A stretch of DNA of 64,000 nucleotides from Oceanobacter antarcticus. GTDB taxonomy: Bacteria > Pseudomonadota > Gammaproteobacteria > Pseudomonadales > Oceanobacteraceae. Positions 34,898-44,651 of this stretch are shown piece after piece (position 1 is the first letter of the stretch; every line of letters starts with the position of its first letter). The position numbers and the translations under genes are program-made. The stretch spans positions 124,001 to 188,000 of the forward strand of contig NZ_JBBKTX010000006.1 of NCBI RefSeq assembly GCF_044962685.1. Direction: 5' to 3'. The notes under the pieces were generated by a model. That model saw only the letters and a program-made list of their open reading frames with translations. It ran no database searches and was not told the DNA's origin.

Positions 34898-37800
34898 ATG
34901 AAAAGAATGCTGATTAACGCGACTCAACCTGAAGAGTTGCGCGTAGCCCTGGTAGACGGCCAAAAACTCTACGACCTGGATATTGAATCCGGTGCCCGCG
35001 AACAGAAGAAGTCAAACATCTACAAAGGCAGGATTACCCGTATCGAGCCCAGTCTTGAAGCGGCGTTTGTAGATTTTGGTGCCGAGCGCCATGGCTTTCT
35101 GCCGCTGAAAGAAATTTCCAGGGAATACTTTGCCCGCGATCCCGGCCCTGGCCGCATCAACATCAAGGATGTGCTGCGTGAAGGTCAGGAAATCATTGTC
35201 CAGGTCGACAAGGAAGAACGCGGCAACAAAGGCGCAGCCCTGACCACCCAGGTCAGCCTGGCAGGTCGCTATCTGGTGCTAATGCCCAACAACCCCCGTG
35301 CCGGTGGCATTTCCCGTCGTATCGAAGGTGACGAACGCACCGAGCTGCGCGAAGCCATGAAAGACGTCACCGTTCCCGACAAAATGGGCGTTATCGTCCG
35401 TACGGCAGGTATTGGCCGCAGTGGTCAGGAACTGCAATGGGATCTCGACTACCTGGTGCAACTGTGGGATGCCATTCAGCGCGCCTATGGCGACGTCAAG
35501 GCCCCTGCCCTACTGCTGCAAGAAAGTAACGTCATTATTCGGGCTATTCGCGACTACCTGCGCCAGGACGTCGGTGAAGTGCTGATTGACACCGATGCCG
35601 CCTACGACGAAGCCCTGGGCTTTGTGCAGCAAGTAATGCCGCACTACCAGAACAAGTTCAAGCGCTACAACGACAGCGTGCCCCTGTTCAATCGCTACCA
35701 GATCGAAACCCAGATCGAAAGCGCCTTCCAGCGCGAAGTCAAACTGCCTGCTGGCGGTTCGATTGTGATCGATCCGACCGAAGCGCTGGTGTCGATCGAC
35801 ATCAACTCCTCACGTGCCACCAAAGGCACCGATATTGAAGACACTGCCTTCAATACCAACCTTGAAGCTGCGGATGAAATCGCCCGTCAGCTGCGCCTGC
35901 GTGACATGGGCGGCCTGGTTGTTATCGACTTTATCGATATGCTTTCCAACAAGCATCAGCGTGAAGTCGAAACCCGCCTGAAAAAAGCCCTTGAAATGGA
36001 TCGCGCCCGCGTACAAGTTGGCCGCATTTCCCGTTTTGGGTTGATGGAAATGTCTCGTCAGCGCCTGCGTCCCTCACTGGAAGAAACCAGTGGTCACGTT
36101 TGCCCGCGCTGTAATGGCACGGGTGTCATCCGTGATATCCAATCCACCGGACTGTCGATTCTGCGCCTGATTGAAGAAGAGGCCGCCAAGGAAAACACCG
36201 GCCAGGTACGCGCCATTGTGCCCGTATCCGTCGCCAGCTTCCTGCTGAACGAAAAACGCAAGCTGATTGACGCCATCGAAAGCCGTCACGGCAACCGCGT
36301 AGTGGTATTGCCAAATCCGAACATGGACACCCCGCACTTCGAAGTGCTGCGCTTGCGTCCAGACGACACCCTGGTGGGTGAAGTCTCCTACGAGCACCGC
36401 TTTGACGAAGTAGAGCCAGAGTACGGCATCGATACCAACATCAAAGAAACCGCTAAAACCCAGCAGGCAGCCGTCAAGGGCGTCAGCCATGCCAAGCCGG
36501 TCGAGGCCACAGAAGCACCAGAACCGGTAACAACAGTAGCTGCTCCAGTAGCGACAGCGACTGCCGCTGCAAGCAACCCTGGCATGATAGAAAAAGTGGC
36601 TTCATTTCTTTCCGGCCTGTTTGGCAGCGATACCAGCACCGCTACCCCATCCGTCAAGCCGGTCGTCACCACGACGCCAGCAGCCAGTGGCAGTAGCAAT
36701 CCCCGTCGTCGCACAGAATCGTCCCGTAATGACGAGCGTTCCGATAACAATGGTCGCCGCCGTCGCAACAATACGGCTGGCAACACCAACAGCGGCGACT
36801 CCCGGACAGATGCAGACAAGCCACGCAGCAACCGTAACGATGAGCGCAACAGCCGCCCTCGCCGCGAAGAGCGTCAGACCGGCACTACCGATAATACCGA
36901 CGGCGAACAACAAAACCGGGAAGTGAACCGCAGTCGCAGTCGTAATCGTCGCCGTGAACGCCCTGAAGATGTGACGGATGATACGGTTAGCACCGAAACC
37001 ACCAGCGACAACCAGGAAGTTTCTGACCATACGACAGACAACTCCTCGTCAAACAACCGTCGTCGCCCACGTCGTGACCGTAGCCGTGGTGGCAACAGCG
37101 AGTTCCGCCGCGAAACCCCGAAACCCGGTGCCGAAGAAGGTGAAAACCAGCCTGTCGCAGCGACCAGACGAAATGCCGATACAGCGAGCACGACAACCGA
37201 CAATTCTGCCAGCGAGACCAGCAGTGAAGACAAATCACCGCGTCGCTCGCGTCGTCGTCGTCGCAACCGTAACGAAGATCGTCAAGTGGCAGACACGGCT
37301 ACGGAAGTTGTTGCGGAAACCGCAACTGAAATCGTGGTTGAAGAAGTCGCTACAGCTGAAACGACGGCTACTGAAACAGTAACCGCGAATGACAACACCA
37401 CTCCAGAGGGCAGCACCGGGACGGTTGCAGCGGAAACAAAAATCGACGACAGCAACACGCCTGAAACCACTGAGGAAGCAGTGACAGCTGCTGTTGCAGA
37501 GAAAACCGCAGCAAAAGCGGAAACCGTCCAAGCACCGGAAGAAGCAGAGGCGACTGAAGAAAGCCGCCCCCGTCGTCGTCGTCGTGGACGCAGTCGCTCC
37601 AATCGTGATGAGCAAACGGAATCCACCCCGGAAGCAACAACCACGCTGGAAACGACTGACACCGAAGCCAACGTTGGGGTAAACGCGGAGGTTGAGGTAG
37701 AAGTTGCGAATAAAAAGGCAACCGCAGAAGACAGCTCGCCTGCAACTGACACTCTGGCAGTCAACACTCCTGACGAAACGACGGCAGCAACAGATGCATC

Positions 37801-38386
37801 TACCTCTATTGCAGAAACAGTAGCAGAAACTGTCGTAGAAACGGTCGTTGTGCCAACGGCAGTCATCACGGCAGCAGTGGCAGAATCAGCAGAAGAAGTC
37901 ATTGAGACGACTGAAATTGTAGCAAACGTTGAAACGGTCACAGCTACTGAAGCCACAGAGCCAACAACCGCTACCGAAGCAGTTGAAACCGAAACAGCAG
38001 CAACGGAGGAGCAAACAGCACCCAACCGCCGTCGCCGTAATCGTCGTCCAAATTATCGGGCACCGAACGATCCACGCAACCAGACCAGCGCTGAACCGCA
38101 AGAAACAGTAACGGAACAACAAGCGTTGGACACTACCGCACCGGTGGAAACGGAACAGGCGACGGCTGAGACCCCCACTCCAGCGGATGACACAACCAAT
38201 GATGCAACCAAGGTTGAAGCACCGGCCATTGCAGAAGCCGTACGGGCTGATACGGAAGTAGCGGCGCATGAAGCCGATAACGAAGTGGCACCAACGGCAA
38301 CCAGCCACAACCAGGCCGACTCAGGCACCTCTGGCCCTGAAGAAGCTGACAAGGAAACAACCGCAGACCAGAAAACGCCATCCTGA
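34898..38386 (+). CDS. rne: Ribonuclease E
   Basis: The essential endoribonuclease that starts mRNA decay and matures rRNA and tRNA. The ATG at 34898 gives MKRMLINATQPEELRVALVDGQ, the family N-terminus. The S1 domain spans roughly 35-125, catalytic Asp301 (SIDINSSRATKG) and Asp344 (VVIDFIDM) match E. coli D303 and D346, and HVCPRCNGTG is the zinc link that joins dimers. From about residue 500 to 1162 the protein is disordered, with arginine-rich blocks (RRRRRGRSRSNRDE) for RNA binding and long Glu/Thr/Val/Ala runs. RraA, an inhibitor of this enzyme, is encoded at 51 kb. Confidence 0.98.
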   Translation: MKRMLINATQPEELRVALVDGQKLYDLDIESGAREQKKSNIYKGRITRIEPSLEAAFVDFGAERHGFLPLKEISREYFARDPGPGRINIKDVLREGQEIIVQVDKEERGNKGAALTTQVSLAGRYLVLMPNNPRAGGISRRIEGDERTELREAMKDVTVPDKMGVIVRTAGIGRSGQELQWDLDYLVQLWDAIQRAYGDVKAPALLLQESNVIIRAIRDYLRQDVGEVLIDTDAAYDEALGFVQQVMPHYQNKFKRYNDSVPLFNRYQIETQIESAFQREVKLPAGGSIVIDPTEALVSIDINSSRATKGTDIEDTAFNTNLEAADEIARQLRLRDMGGLVVIDFIDMLSNKHQREVETRLKKALEMDRARVQVGRISRFGLMEMSRQRLRPSLEETSGHVCPRCNGTGVIRDIQSTGLSILRLIEEEAAKENTGQVRAIVPVSVASFLLNEKRKLIDAIESRHGNRVVVLPNPNMDTPHFEVLRLRPDDTLVGEVSYEHRFDEVEPEYGIDTNIKETAKTQQAAVKGVSHAKPVEATEAPEPVTTVAAPVATATAAASNPGMIEKVASFLSGLFGSDTSTATPSVKPVVTTTPAASGSSNPRRRTESSRNDERSDNNGRRRRNNTAGNTNSGDSRTDADKPRSNRNDERNSRPRREERQTGTTDNTDGEQQNREVNRSRSRNRRRERPEDVTDDTVSTETTSDNQEVSDHTTDNSSSNNRRRPRRDRSRGGNSEFRRETPKPGAEEGENQPVAATRRNADTASTTTDNSASETSSEDKSPRRSRRRRRNRNEDRQVADTATEVVAETATEIVVEEVATAETTATETVTANDNTTPEGSTGTVAAETKIDDSNTPETTEEAVTAAVAEKTAAKAETVQAPEEAEATEESRPRRRRRGRSRSNRDEQTESTPEATTTLETTDTEANVGVNAEVEVEVANKKATAEDSSPATDTLAVNTPDETTAATDASTSIAETVAETVVETVVVPTAVITAAVAESAEEVIETTEIVANVETVTATEATEPTTATEAVETETAATEEQTAPNRRRRNRRPNYRAPNDPRNQTSAEPQETVTEQQALDTTAPVETEQATAETPTPADDTTNDATKVEAPAIAEAVRADTEVAAHEADNEVAPTATSHNQADSGTSGPEEADKETTADQKTPS

Positions 38387-38403
38387 TGCCCTGCGGGCGG
38401 AAT

Positions 38404-38425
38404 GTCAGACTCCCCGGAGTCTGAC
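38404..38425. repeat. 10-bp hairpin after rne
   Basis: GTCAGACTCC and GGAGTCTGAC are separated by two bases. It lies 18 bp after the rne stop and before the intrinsic terminator. It probably protects the 3' end or slows polymerase. Confidence 0.6.
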
Positions 38426-38460
38426 TACCCTCCAACCCGGCAATTGAAAGCCTGTCTGCT

Positions 38461-38488
38461 AAAAAGCCTGCCACGCGCAGGCTTTTTT
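38461..38488 (+). terminator. Intrinsic terminator of rne
   Basis: AAGCCTGC (38464-38471), loop CACGC, GCAGGCTT (38477-38484) and a run of six T. The A-run before the stem also makes it usable in the other direction. Confidence 0.9.
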
Positions 38489-38680
38489 GGCTCACTGATC
38501 AGCTCCTCTTTTGCTTCATCGCATTACCCACCATTTGGCCGACAGATCAATGCAACAAAGTTGGCTCATTATTGGACCAATCCTGCTGAAATATTCAACC
38601 AGGGCAAAACATTTCCGCCAGTAACATTCTCCCCGACCGGTCGACGTGCTAGTTTTAGACCATGCCAACATAAGGACAGG

Positions 38681-39739
38681 GTGGAAGAACAAGTGGATCA
38701 ACTTTCGCGTATTCTGGTAGTCGATGACGTTGCCAACAATATTCAGGTTGCAATGAATATTCTGCGTGAAGACAACTATGAACTGTCTTACGCCATGTCC
38801 GGCAATGATGCCCTGGCACTGATGCGAACCCAGTCTTTTGACCTGATATTACTCGACGTCATGATGCCAGATATCGATGGCTTTGAAGTGTGCAAGCGTA
38901 TCCGCATGGATCTCAAACACCGCGACGTTCCGGTTATTTTCCTTACCGCCCGAGCCGATGTCGATTCGGTTGTGCGCGGTTTTGAACTGGGTGGGGTCGA
39001 TTACATCGTCAAACCGTTTCATGCGGCAGAGTTGCTTGCCAGAGTGCGCACTCATCTGGAATTACATACTGCCAAGGCGCTGCTGCAAAAACACAATATC
39101 AACCTGCGCCAAAAAGTAGAGCTGACCGAAAGACGCCTGCTCTCCGAGCTGGAACAAACCCAGCTGGAGATGATCCATATCCTGACCGAGCTGATGGAAT
39201 TCACCTCCGACGAAACCGGGCGTCATATCAAACGGGTAGCCGAATATTCACAGCTACTGGCGCAATTACACAACAGCCTGACAGAAGAAGATGCCATCGT
39301 TATCTTCCACGCCTCTCCCATGCACGACATTGGCAAGGTGTTTGTTCCTGAAGCTATCTTGCACAAGCCCAGCAAATTGACGGCGGAAGAATATGAGGTC
39401 ATGAAAACCCACACCACCCGGGCACATGACTTCCTTAAAAACTCGCCGCGCAGAATTCTCAAGGCTGCCGATATCATTGCCTGGCAACATCATGAGCACT
39501 GGGATGGCAGTGGCTACCCTCGTGGCCTAAAGGGCCACGATATTCATATCTACGGGCGTATTGTTGCCGTGGCCGATGTCTTTGACGCCTTGACCCATAA
39601 GCGGGTTTACAAACCGGCCTGGACAGTGGAAGACACCGTCGCCTATATCATTAACAACAGTGGAACCCACTTTGATCCCTATCTGGTTGAACTCTTTCGT
39701 GACAACCTTGATCAGTTTATTAACCTTGCTGAAGTATAG
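38681..39739 (+). CDS. Response regulator with HD-GYP phosphodiesterase domain
   Basis: A 352-residue protein with receiver Asp59 (LILLDVMMPDIDGFEV), Lys111 (YIVKPF), a coiled linker (about 130-165), and an HD-GYP domain with HDIGK (215-219) and HHEHWDGSGYP (270-280). The phosphodiesterase residues are intact, so it probably degrades cyclic di-GMP when phosphorylated. The likely start is GTG at 38681 behind AAGGA; GTG at 38693 is possible. The downstream hybrid kinase overlaps its 3' end and is the probable phosphodonor. Confidence 0.9.
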   Translation: MEEQVDQLSRILVVDDVANNIQVAMNILREDNYELSYAMSGNDALALMRTQSFDLILLDVMMPDIDGFEVCKRIRMDLKHRDVPVIFLTARADVDSVVRGFELGGVDYIVKPFHAAELLARVRTHLELHTAKALLQKHNINLRQKVELTERRLLSELEQTQLEMIHILTELMEFTSDETGRHIKRVAEYSQLLAQLHNSLTEEDAIVIFHASPMHDIGKVFVPEAILHKPSKLTAEEYEVMKTHTTRAHDFLKNSPRRILKAADIIAWQHHEHWDGSGYPRGLKGHDIHIYGRIVAVADVFDALTHKRVYKPAWTVEDTVAYIINNSGTHFDPYLVELFRDNLDQFINLAEV

Positions 39740-42700
39740 TCCCCTCAGTCTGGCATACCGGAATATCCATGCGCACTGTCAGGCTGCCGCCCTGGCAATG
39801 GCTGTCATTCTGTGTTCTTTGCCAGTGGCCGCTCTGGAACTTACCCAGGAAGAGCAAAACTGGATCGATTCCCATCCAACCGTCACGGTGGGTGTCGAAC
39901 GCGAATGGGCACCTTTTGACTTTGTTAACTATAACGGCAACCCGGATGGCATATCCCAACGCCTGATCAGCAATATTCTGGCATCACTGGGTATCAAGCC
40001 AGATTACCGTATCGATGACTGGCCCAACTTGCTGCGTGATGCCAGATCCGGCGACATCATGATTCTGCCCTCATTAGCCCAAACCCCGTTACGCTCGACA
40101 TACCTGCGTTTCACCCAACCCTACACCCGCCTCAACGAGTATTTTTTTGGTCACAGCGACTTCGTTGGCACCAGCAAGGATATCCTGCTAAAACAACGTA
40201 TCGTGATCCCCAGTGGCTATGCCATTGACGAAACCGTGCGCGACCACTACCCGGGTATCAATATTATTAATGTTCCCAACCAGGACGAAGCCATTCGTAT
40301 GGTTCTGGAAGGCCGGGCTGACCTGCTGATTGGTATTTATGCTGTCCTGCATTATAAACTCTCTCAGCAGGGCATTATCAATATCAAGCCGCTGATTCCC
40401 TACGGCGCGATGGATCTGAATATGGCCGTGCCCCAATCACAGCCCATATTGCAAGGCATCCTCAACAAGGCACTTCTGGAAGTATCGGCAGCAGATATCA
40501 ACAACCTGTCGCAGGAATGGTTACCCGATCACCCTGTGATCGAAAACCAGCTGCTATTGTCACGGGACGAAATCGAATGGCTGCACCAGCATCCAAAAAT
40601 AGAGGTTGATGCCCGCTCCCTGCCACCGCTGATCGTGATCAATGGCGATCAAATTGAAGGCATCGCGGGCGAATACTTTAACCGCGTCGGCAAGGAACTG
40701 GGCGTCCGCTTTGTTCCAGCCAAAAGCGGTGGCAACGCCGACATTATTATCGGCGACCTCAACAACCCCGAATTCAGCCCGCACTACCAACCGGTTGTGA
40801 CCTTACTGGCAACGCCCATTGTCGTGCTGATGACGGCAGAGAAAAGCTTTATTGACGACGAACAGCAGCTTTATAACCAACGGGTTGGCGTCCTTGCTGC
40901 TGCCAGCTTTAGCCAAACCCTGTCTGAAAAAATTCCCGGCTTGTCGCTGATCCGTATCGCCTCGGTTAACCAGATGCTGGACATGCTCGAAGCCGGTCAG
41001 CTCGACGCGATCACCATGCCCCTGACACAGGCCAATCATCTGTTGCGGCTGGAAAATCATCGTAATATCAAGGTAGTCGGCAAAATCAATGTGGTCGTCC
41101 AGCCAGCCATTATGGTCAGCCGCCAAACACCGGAGCTGACCTCGGCCATTCTCGCCACCGGCGTCAAACTCAGTGATGCGGATCGACTCGCCATTCTGAA
41201 TAAATGGTCGGACGTACAGTTTGCCGAACGAATCGACTACGGATTAATCGCCCGCGTGATCGGTGTTTTTATTCTCTATATCATTATCAGCATTTACTGG
41301 AACCGACGCCTGAGTAAAGAAGTCGACCAACGCAAGCAGACCGAACTGGCATTACAAACCGAACGCGACAATTTCAAGGCATTATTCAAGGAAGCAACCG
41401 AAGGCAACCTGATTTTTCAGTTTGGCGAGTGTATTGCGCACAATCACGCCACGGAACAACTGCTGGGTTACCGCGATGGCCGTAACCTCGCCGGTATGAA
41501 ACTCGCAGACACCACCCCTCCAACCCAACCCGATGGCCGTGAATCAGAGGAAGTGATTACCCGAGCATTTTCGACCTGTCTCAATAACGGTGCCTTTCAT
41601 CTGGAACTGGTGGTTCGTCGTGTCGATGGCACCCAACGCTGGCTCGACATGTCCCTGACCCGCATCAACTATGAAGGCCAGCCGGCCATTTACGCCGTCC
41701 TGAAAGATATATCCGAGCACAAACGACTGACGGCAGAACTTGCCCGTGCCCGAGACAAGGCCGAAGTCGCCAGTCGGGCAAAGTCGGAATTCCTCGCCAA
41801 CATGAGCCACGAAATCCGCACCCCGATGAATGCGATTATCGGTTTTACCGAGCTATTAAGCGAACAGCTGGATCAGCCCCGCTTGCGTTCTTACGTCGAC
41901 ACGGTACACAAGGCCAGCGGTTCGTTACTGCAGCTGATCAACGATGTGCTGGATCTGTCAAAAATAGAGTCTGGCAAAATGGACATGGCCAGAGTACCAA
42001 CCAACGTCAATGCCCTGATTGACGAAATCGCCCAGTTCTTTTCCCTCGCGGTGACCGCCAAGGGCCTCAGTCTGGTCGTCAACACTGACGTCAAACTGCC
42101 ACTGTTTCTGCTGCTGGATGATGTCCGGTTACGACAGATCCTGATCAACCTGGTCGGTAATGCCGTCAAATTCACCGACCAGGGCGCCGTTACCCTGACC
42201 TCCCGCACCTTGCAAAACAACGGCCATCTCAGCAAGGTCGACCTTGAAATATCCATCAGCGACACAGGTATAGGAATTGAATCCGGTCATATGGACGCCA
42301 TTTTTACCGAGTTTGAACAGCTGTCATCACCTGGCGGCAGACATGCCGGTGGTACCGGGCTGGGTCTGGCTATTTCTCGGCGGTTGATCGAAATGATGGG
42401 AGGCAGTATTTCTGTCGTCAGCGCTTTCGGACAAGGCTCCACATTTACCATCAAGCTGATTGGAATGGATATCGCCTCGGTCGCAGCCGGTACGGCAGAA
42501 CAGATGCACTCCCGACAACTCACCAATCACCTCAGCGTCAACGACTTCGAACCCTGTAATATTCTGGTCGTCGACGATATTGACAACAATCGCGAGCTGA
42601 TTGCCCGCATTTTTGACAACTCCCGTGTCAGAATTCTACAGGCAGCCAATGGCCAGGAAGCACTGGAAGTAGTGGAACAGATCCAGCCAGATCTGGTGCT

Positions 42701-43223
42701 GATGGATATCCGCATGCCGGTGCTGGATGGGTATGAAGCGACGCGGATTTTACAAAAACGTTACCCGGATCTGCGTATTATTGCACTGACAGCCTCGGTC
42801 ATCCGGGGCGGAGAATCGGCCCCAGACCTGCAGCTCTTTGATGCCCACCTGCACAAACCGGTCTTGCGGCGTGAGCTGATCAATACACTGAAACAATTTT
42901 TGGTCGTGCGAGAACCGGCTGCTGCCAGTCTGGACACGCTGCCAGAGACGAACACATCCCCCTATCAGCTGGACACGGCCGTACTGGAAAGCGTCAAGGA
43001 TCAGCTGATGCCGCTGTACGAACAGGCGCGACAAACCCATAGCCTGAAAGACATCAGCCAGTTCGCCGTCGCATTACAACAATTATCGACTGAAAAAAGG
43101 ATTAATCCGCTCGCCGAAATGGCCAGCAACCTGCTCGCCGCCATCGATACCTTTGATATCGTTCTGATCGAAAATCTGATGAGCAAATACCACACTCTGC
43201 TGACCAGTACTGAACTGCCATAA
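39726..43223 (+). CDS. BvgS-like hybrid sensor histidine kinase with two periplasmic solute-binding domains
   Basis: A protein of about 1165 residues. A signal-like N-terminus (AAALAMAVILCSLPVAALE) is followed by two solute-binding type 3 domains, the first starting LTQEEQNWIDSHPTVTVGVE and the second beginning near DEIEWLHQHPKIEVDA. One membrane helix (about 507-525) leads to a PAS domain. The kinase core has His695 (NMSHEIRTPM), ATP site (NAVKFTD, DTGIGI, GTGLGLAI), and a C-terminal receiver with Asp994 (LVLMDIRMP). The tail after the receiver has no clear phosphotransfer histidine. The start is uncertain: TTG at 39726 suits the signal peptide, whereas ATG at 39660 would overlap the HD-GYP gene by 80 bp. 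Confidence 0.88.
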   Translation: MLKYSPLSLAYRNIHAHCQAAALAMAVILCSLPVAALELTQEEQNWIDSHPTVTVGVEREWAPFDFVNYNGNPDGISQRLISNILASLGIKPDYRIDDWPNLLRDARSGDIMILPSLAQTPLRSTYLRFTQPYTRLNEYFFGHSDFVGTSKDILLKQRIVIPSGYAIDETVRDHYPGINIINVPNQDEAIRMVLEGRADLLIGIYAVLHYKLSQQGIINIKPLIPYGAMDLNMAVPQSQPILQGILNKALLEVSAADINNLSQEWLPDHPVIENQLLLSRDEIEWLHQHPKIEVDARSLPPLIVINGDQIEGIAGEYFNRVGKELGVRFVPAKSGGNADIIIGDLNNPEFSPHYQPVVTLLATPIVVLMTAEKSFIDDEQQLYNQRVGVLAAASFSQTLSEKIPGLSLIRIASVNQMLDMLEAGQLDAITMPLTQANHLLRLENHRNIKVVGKINVVVQPAIMVSRQTPELTSAILATGVKLSDADRLAILNKWSDVQFAERIDYGLIARVIGVFILYIIISIYWNRRLSKEVDQRKQTELALQTERDNFKALFKEATEGNLIFQFGECIAHNHATEQLLGYRDGRNLAGMKLADTTPPTQPDGRESEEVITRAFSTCLNNGAFHLELVVRRVDGTQRWLDMSLTRINYEGQPAIYAVLKDISEHKRLTAELARARDKAEVASRAKSEFLANMSHEIRTPMNAIIGFTELLSEQLDQPRLRSYVDTVHKASGSLLQLINDVLDLSKIESGKMDMARVPTNVNALIDEIAQFFSLAVTAKGLSLVVNTDVKLPLFLLLDDVRLRQILINLVGNAVKFTDQGAVTLTSRTLQNNGHLSKVDLEISISDTGIGIESGHMDAIFTEFEQLSSPGGRHAGGTGLGLAISRRLIEMMGGSISVVSAFGQGSTFTIKLIGMDIASVAAGTAEQMHSRQLTNHLSVNDFEPCNILVVDDIDNNRELIARIFDNSRVRILQAANGQEALEVVEQIQPDLVLMDIRMPVLDGYEATRILQKRYPDLRIIALTASVIRGGESAPDLQLFDAHLHKPVLRRELINTLKQFLVVREPAAASLDTLPETNTSPYQLDTAVLESVKDQLMPLYEQARQTHSLKDISQFAVALQQLSTEKRINPLAEMASNLLAAIDTFDIVLIENLMSKYHTLLTSTELP

Positions 43224-43260
43224 AAAACGCCCCCGGTTAATAAAAACCGGAGGCAAAAAA
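43222..43260 (-). terminator. Intrinsic terminator of the prp operon
   Basis: On the minus strand GCCTCCGGTT pairs with AACCGGGGGC across a short AT loop and is followed by a T-run (43227-43222). It lies about 100 bp after the prpF stop and almost touches the hybrid kinase stop on the other strand. Confidence 0.75.
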
Positions 43261-43356
43261 ACTGCGTTCCGCGAGGAGCATCGTGAACGCAGGTCACAGG
43301 GACTCATTGTCAGCCAACATCGACGTCAGCCCAAGACCGAAGCGCCTGTCAGACGG

Positions 43357-44535
43357 CTAAAACGCATCACCCGGAATACGTACAAAACCTTCCATCAACA
43401 CCCGTGCAGAACGGCTCATCACGGCTTTCTTAGCCCGCCATTCACCCTTTACAATCTCCGCCGCTGCCCCCACCCGCAACGTACCGGAGGGATGACCGAA
43501 GGTAACCGAGTCACGCTCAACCCCACCGGCTGCCAGATTCACCAGGGTGCCGGGCACTGCGGCAGCAGTAGCAATCGCCACAGAAGCCGTTCCCATCATG
43601 GCGTGGTGTAGTTTGCCCATCGACAAGGCACGTACACACACGTCGATGTCACCGGCAAAGATCTGCTTGCCACTGGATGAGACATACGCTGTTGCCGGAG
43701 CCACAAACGCAATTTTAGGCGTGTGCTGACGTGCAGCGGCTTCGGATATATCGGCAATCAGCCCCATTTTCACCGCACCCCAGGCCCGCATGGTTTCAAA
43801 ACGTGCCAGCGCTTCGGCATCGGAATTGATGTCTTTTTGCAGCTCGGTGCCGGTGTAACCGATATCGGCCGCGTTCACAAAAATCGTCGGAATACCGGCA
43901 TTGATCATGGTCGCCCTGAAGGTGCCAATGCCAGGGACTTCGAGATCATCCACCAGATTACCGGTCGGAAACATCGATCCTTCGCCATCGGCGGGATCCA
44001 TAAATTCAATGGCCACTTCCGCCGCCGGAAAAGTCACGCCGTCCAGCTCAAAATCACCGGTTTCCTGCACTTCACCATGGCTGACAGGTACATGTGCGAT
44101 GATGGTTTTGCTGATGTTCTTTTGCCAGATGCGCACCGTGCAGATACCGTTTTCCGGTACCCGTTCGGCAGCGACAAAACCGGACATAATGGCGAAGGCA
44201 CCGACGGCGGCGGTCAGATTGCCGCAATTACCCGACCAGTCAACAAACGCCTTGTTGATAGCGACCTGACCAAACAGATAATCCACGTCATGGCCGGGCT
44301 CGGCACTTTTGGCCAGAATCACCGTTTTGCTGGTACTGGACGTCGCGCCGCCCATACCGTCAATCTGCTGGCCATAGGGATCCGGGCTGCCAATCACCCG
44401 CAGCAAGAGTTTGTCACGGGCTTCACCCGCCACCTTGCAAGGCTCAGGCAGATCATCAAGGCGGAAAAAAACACCTTTTGATGTACCACCGCGAATATAG
44501 GTCGCGGGAATTTTGATTTGAGGCACGTGAGACAT
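43357..44535 (-). CDS. prpF: 2-methylaconitate cis-trans isomerase PrpF
   Basis: PrpF converts the trans-2-methylaconitate made by AcnD into the cis isomer used by aconitase in the methylcitrate cycle. The 392-residue protein begins MSHVPQIKIPATYIRGGTSKGVFF, the PrpF signature, and has GNCGNLTAAVGAFAI with the conserved Cys and a second half GHPSGTLRVGA. It is the last gene of the operon, after acnD. Confidence 0.96.
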   Translation of the reverse strand: MSHVPQIKIPATYIRGGTSKGVFFRLDDLPEPCKVAGEARDKLLLRVIGSPDPYGQQIDGMGGATSSTSKTVILAKSAEPGHDVDYLFGQVAINKAFVDWSGNCGNLTAAVGAFAIMSGFVAAERVPENGICTVRIWQKNISKTIIAHVPVSHGEVQETGDFELDGVTFPAAEVAIEFMDPADGEGSMFPTGNLVDDLEVPGIGTFRATMINAGIPTIFVNAADIGYTGTELQKDINSDAEALARFETMRAWGAVKMGLIADISEAAARQHTPKIAFVAPATAYVSSSGKQIFAGDIDVCVRALSMGKLHHAMMGTASVAIATAAAVPGTLVNLAAGGVERDSVTFGHPSGTLRVGAAAEIVKGEWRAKKAVMSRSARVLMEGFVRIPGDAF

Positions 44536-44651
44536 GCTCGACTCCTAGGGCGGGTGCGCACCGCGCACGCTAAACATTTTGACATTCAGAGCAGGGCATA
44601 ACGCCTTCGGCGAATACACCCGACCCCAGATTCTGGCGTGGCCGGCAAACC

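Noticed and set aside
37282..38025. Long minus-strand open frame opposite the rne 3' half
   Set aside because: It is the complement of the low-complexity RNase E tail and gives a Val/Ala/Ser-only protein.
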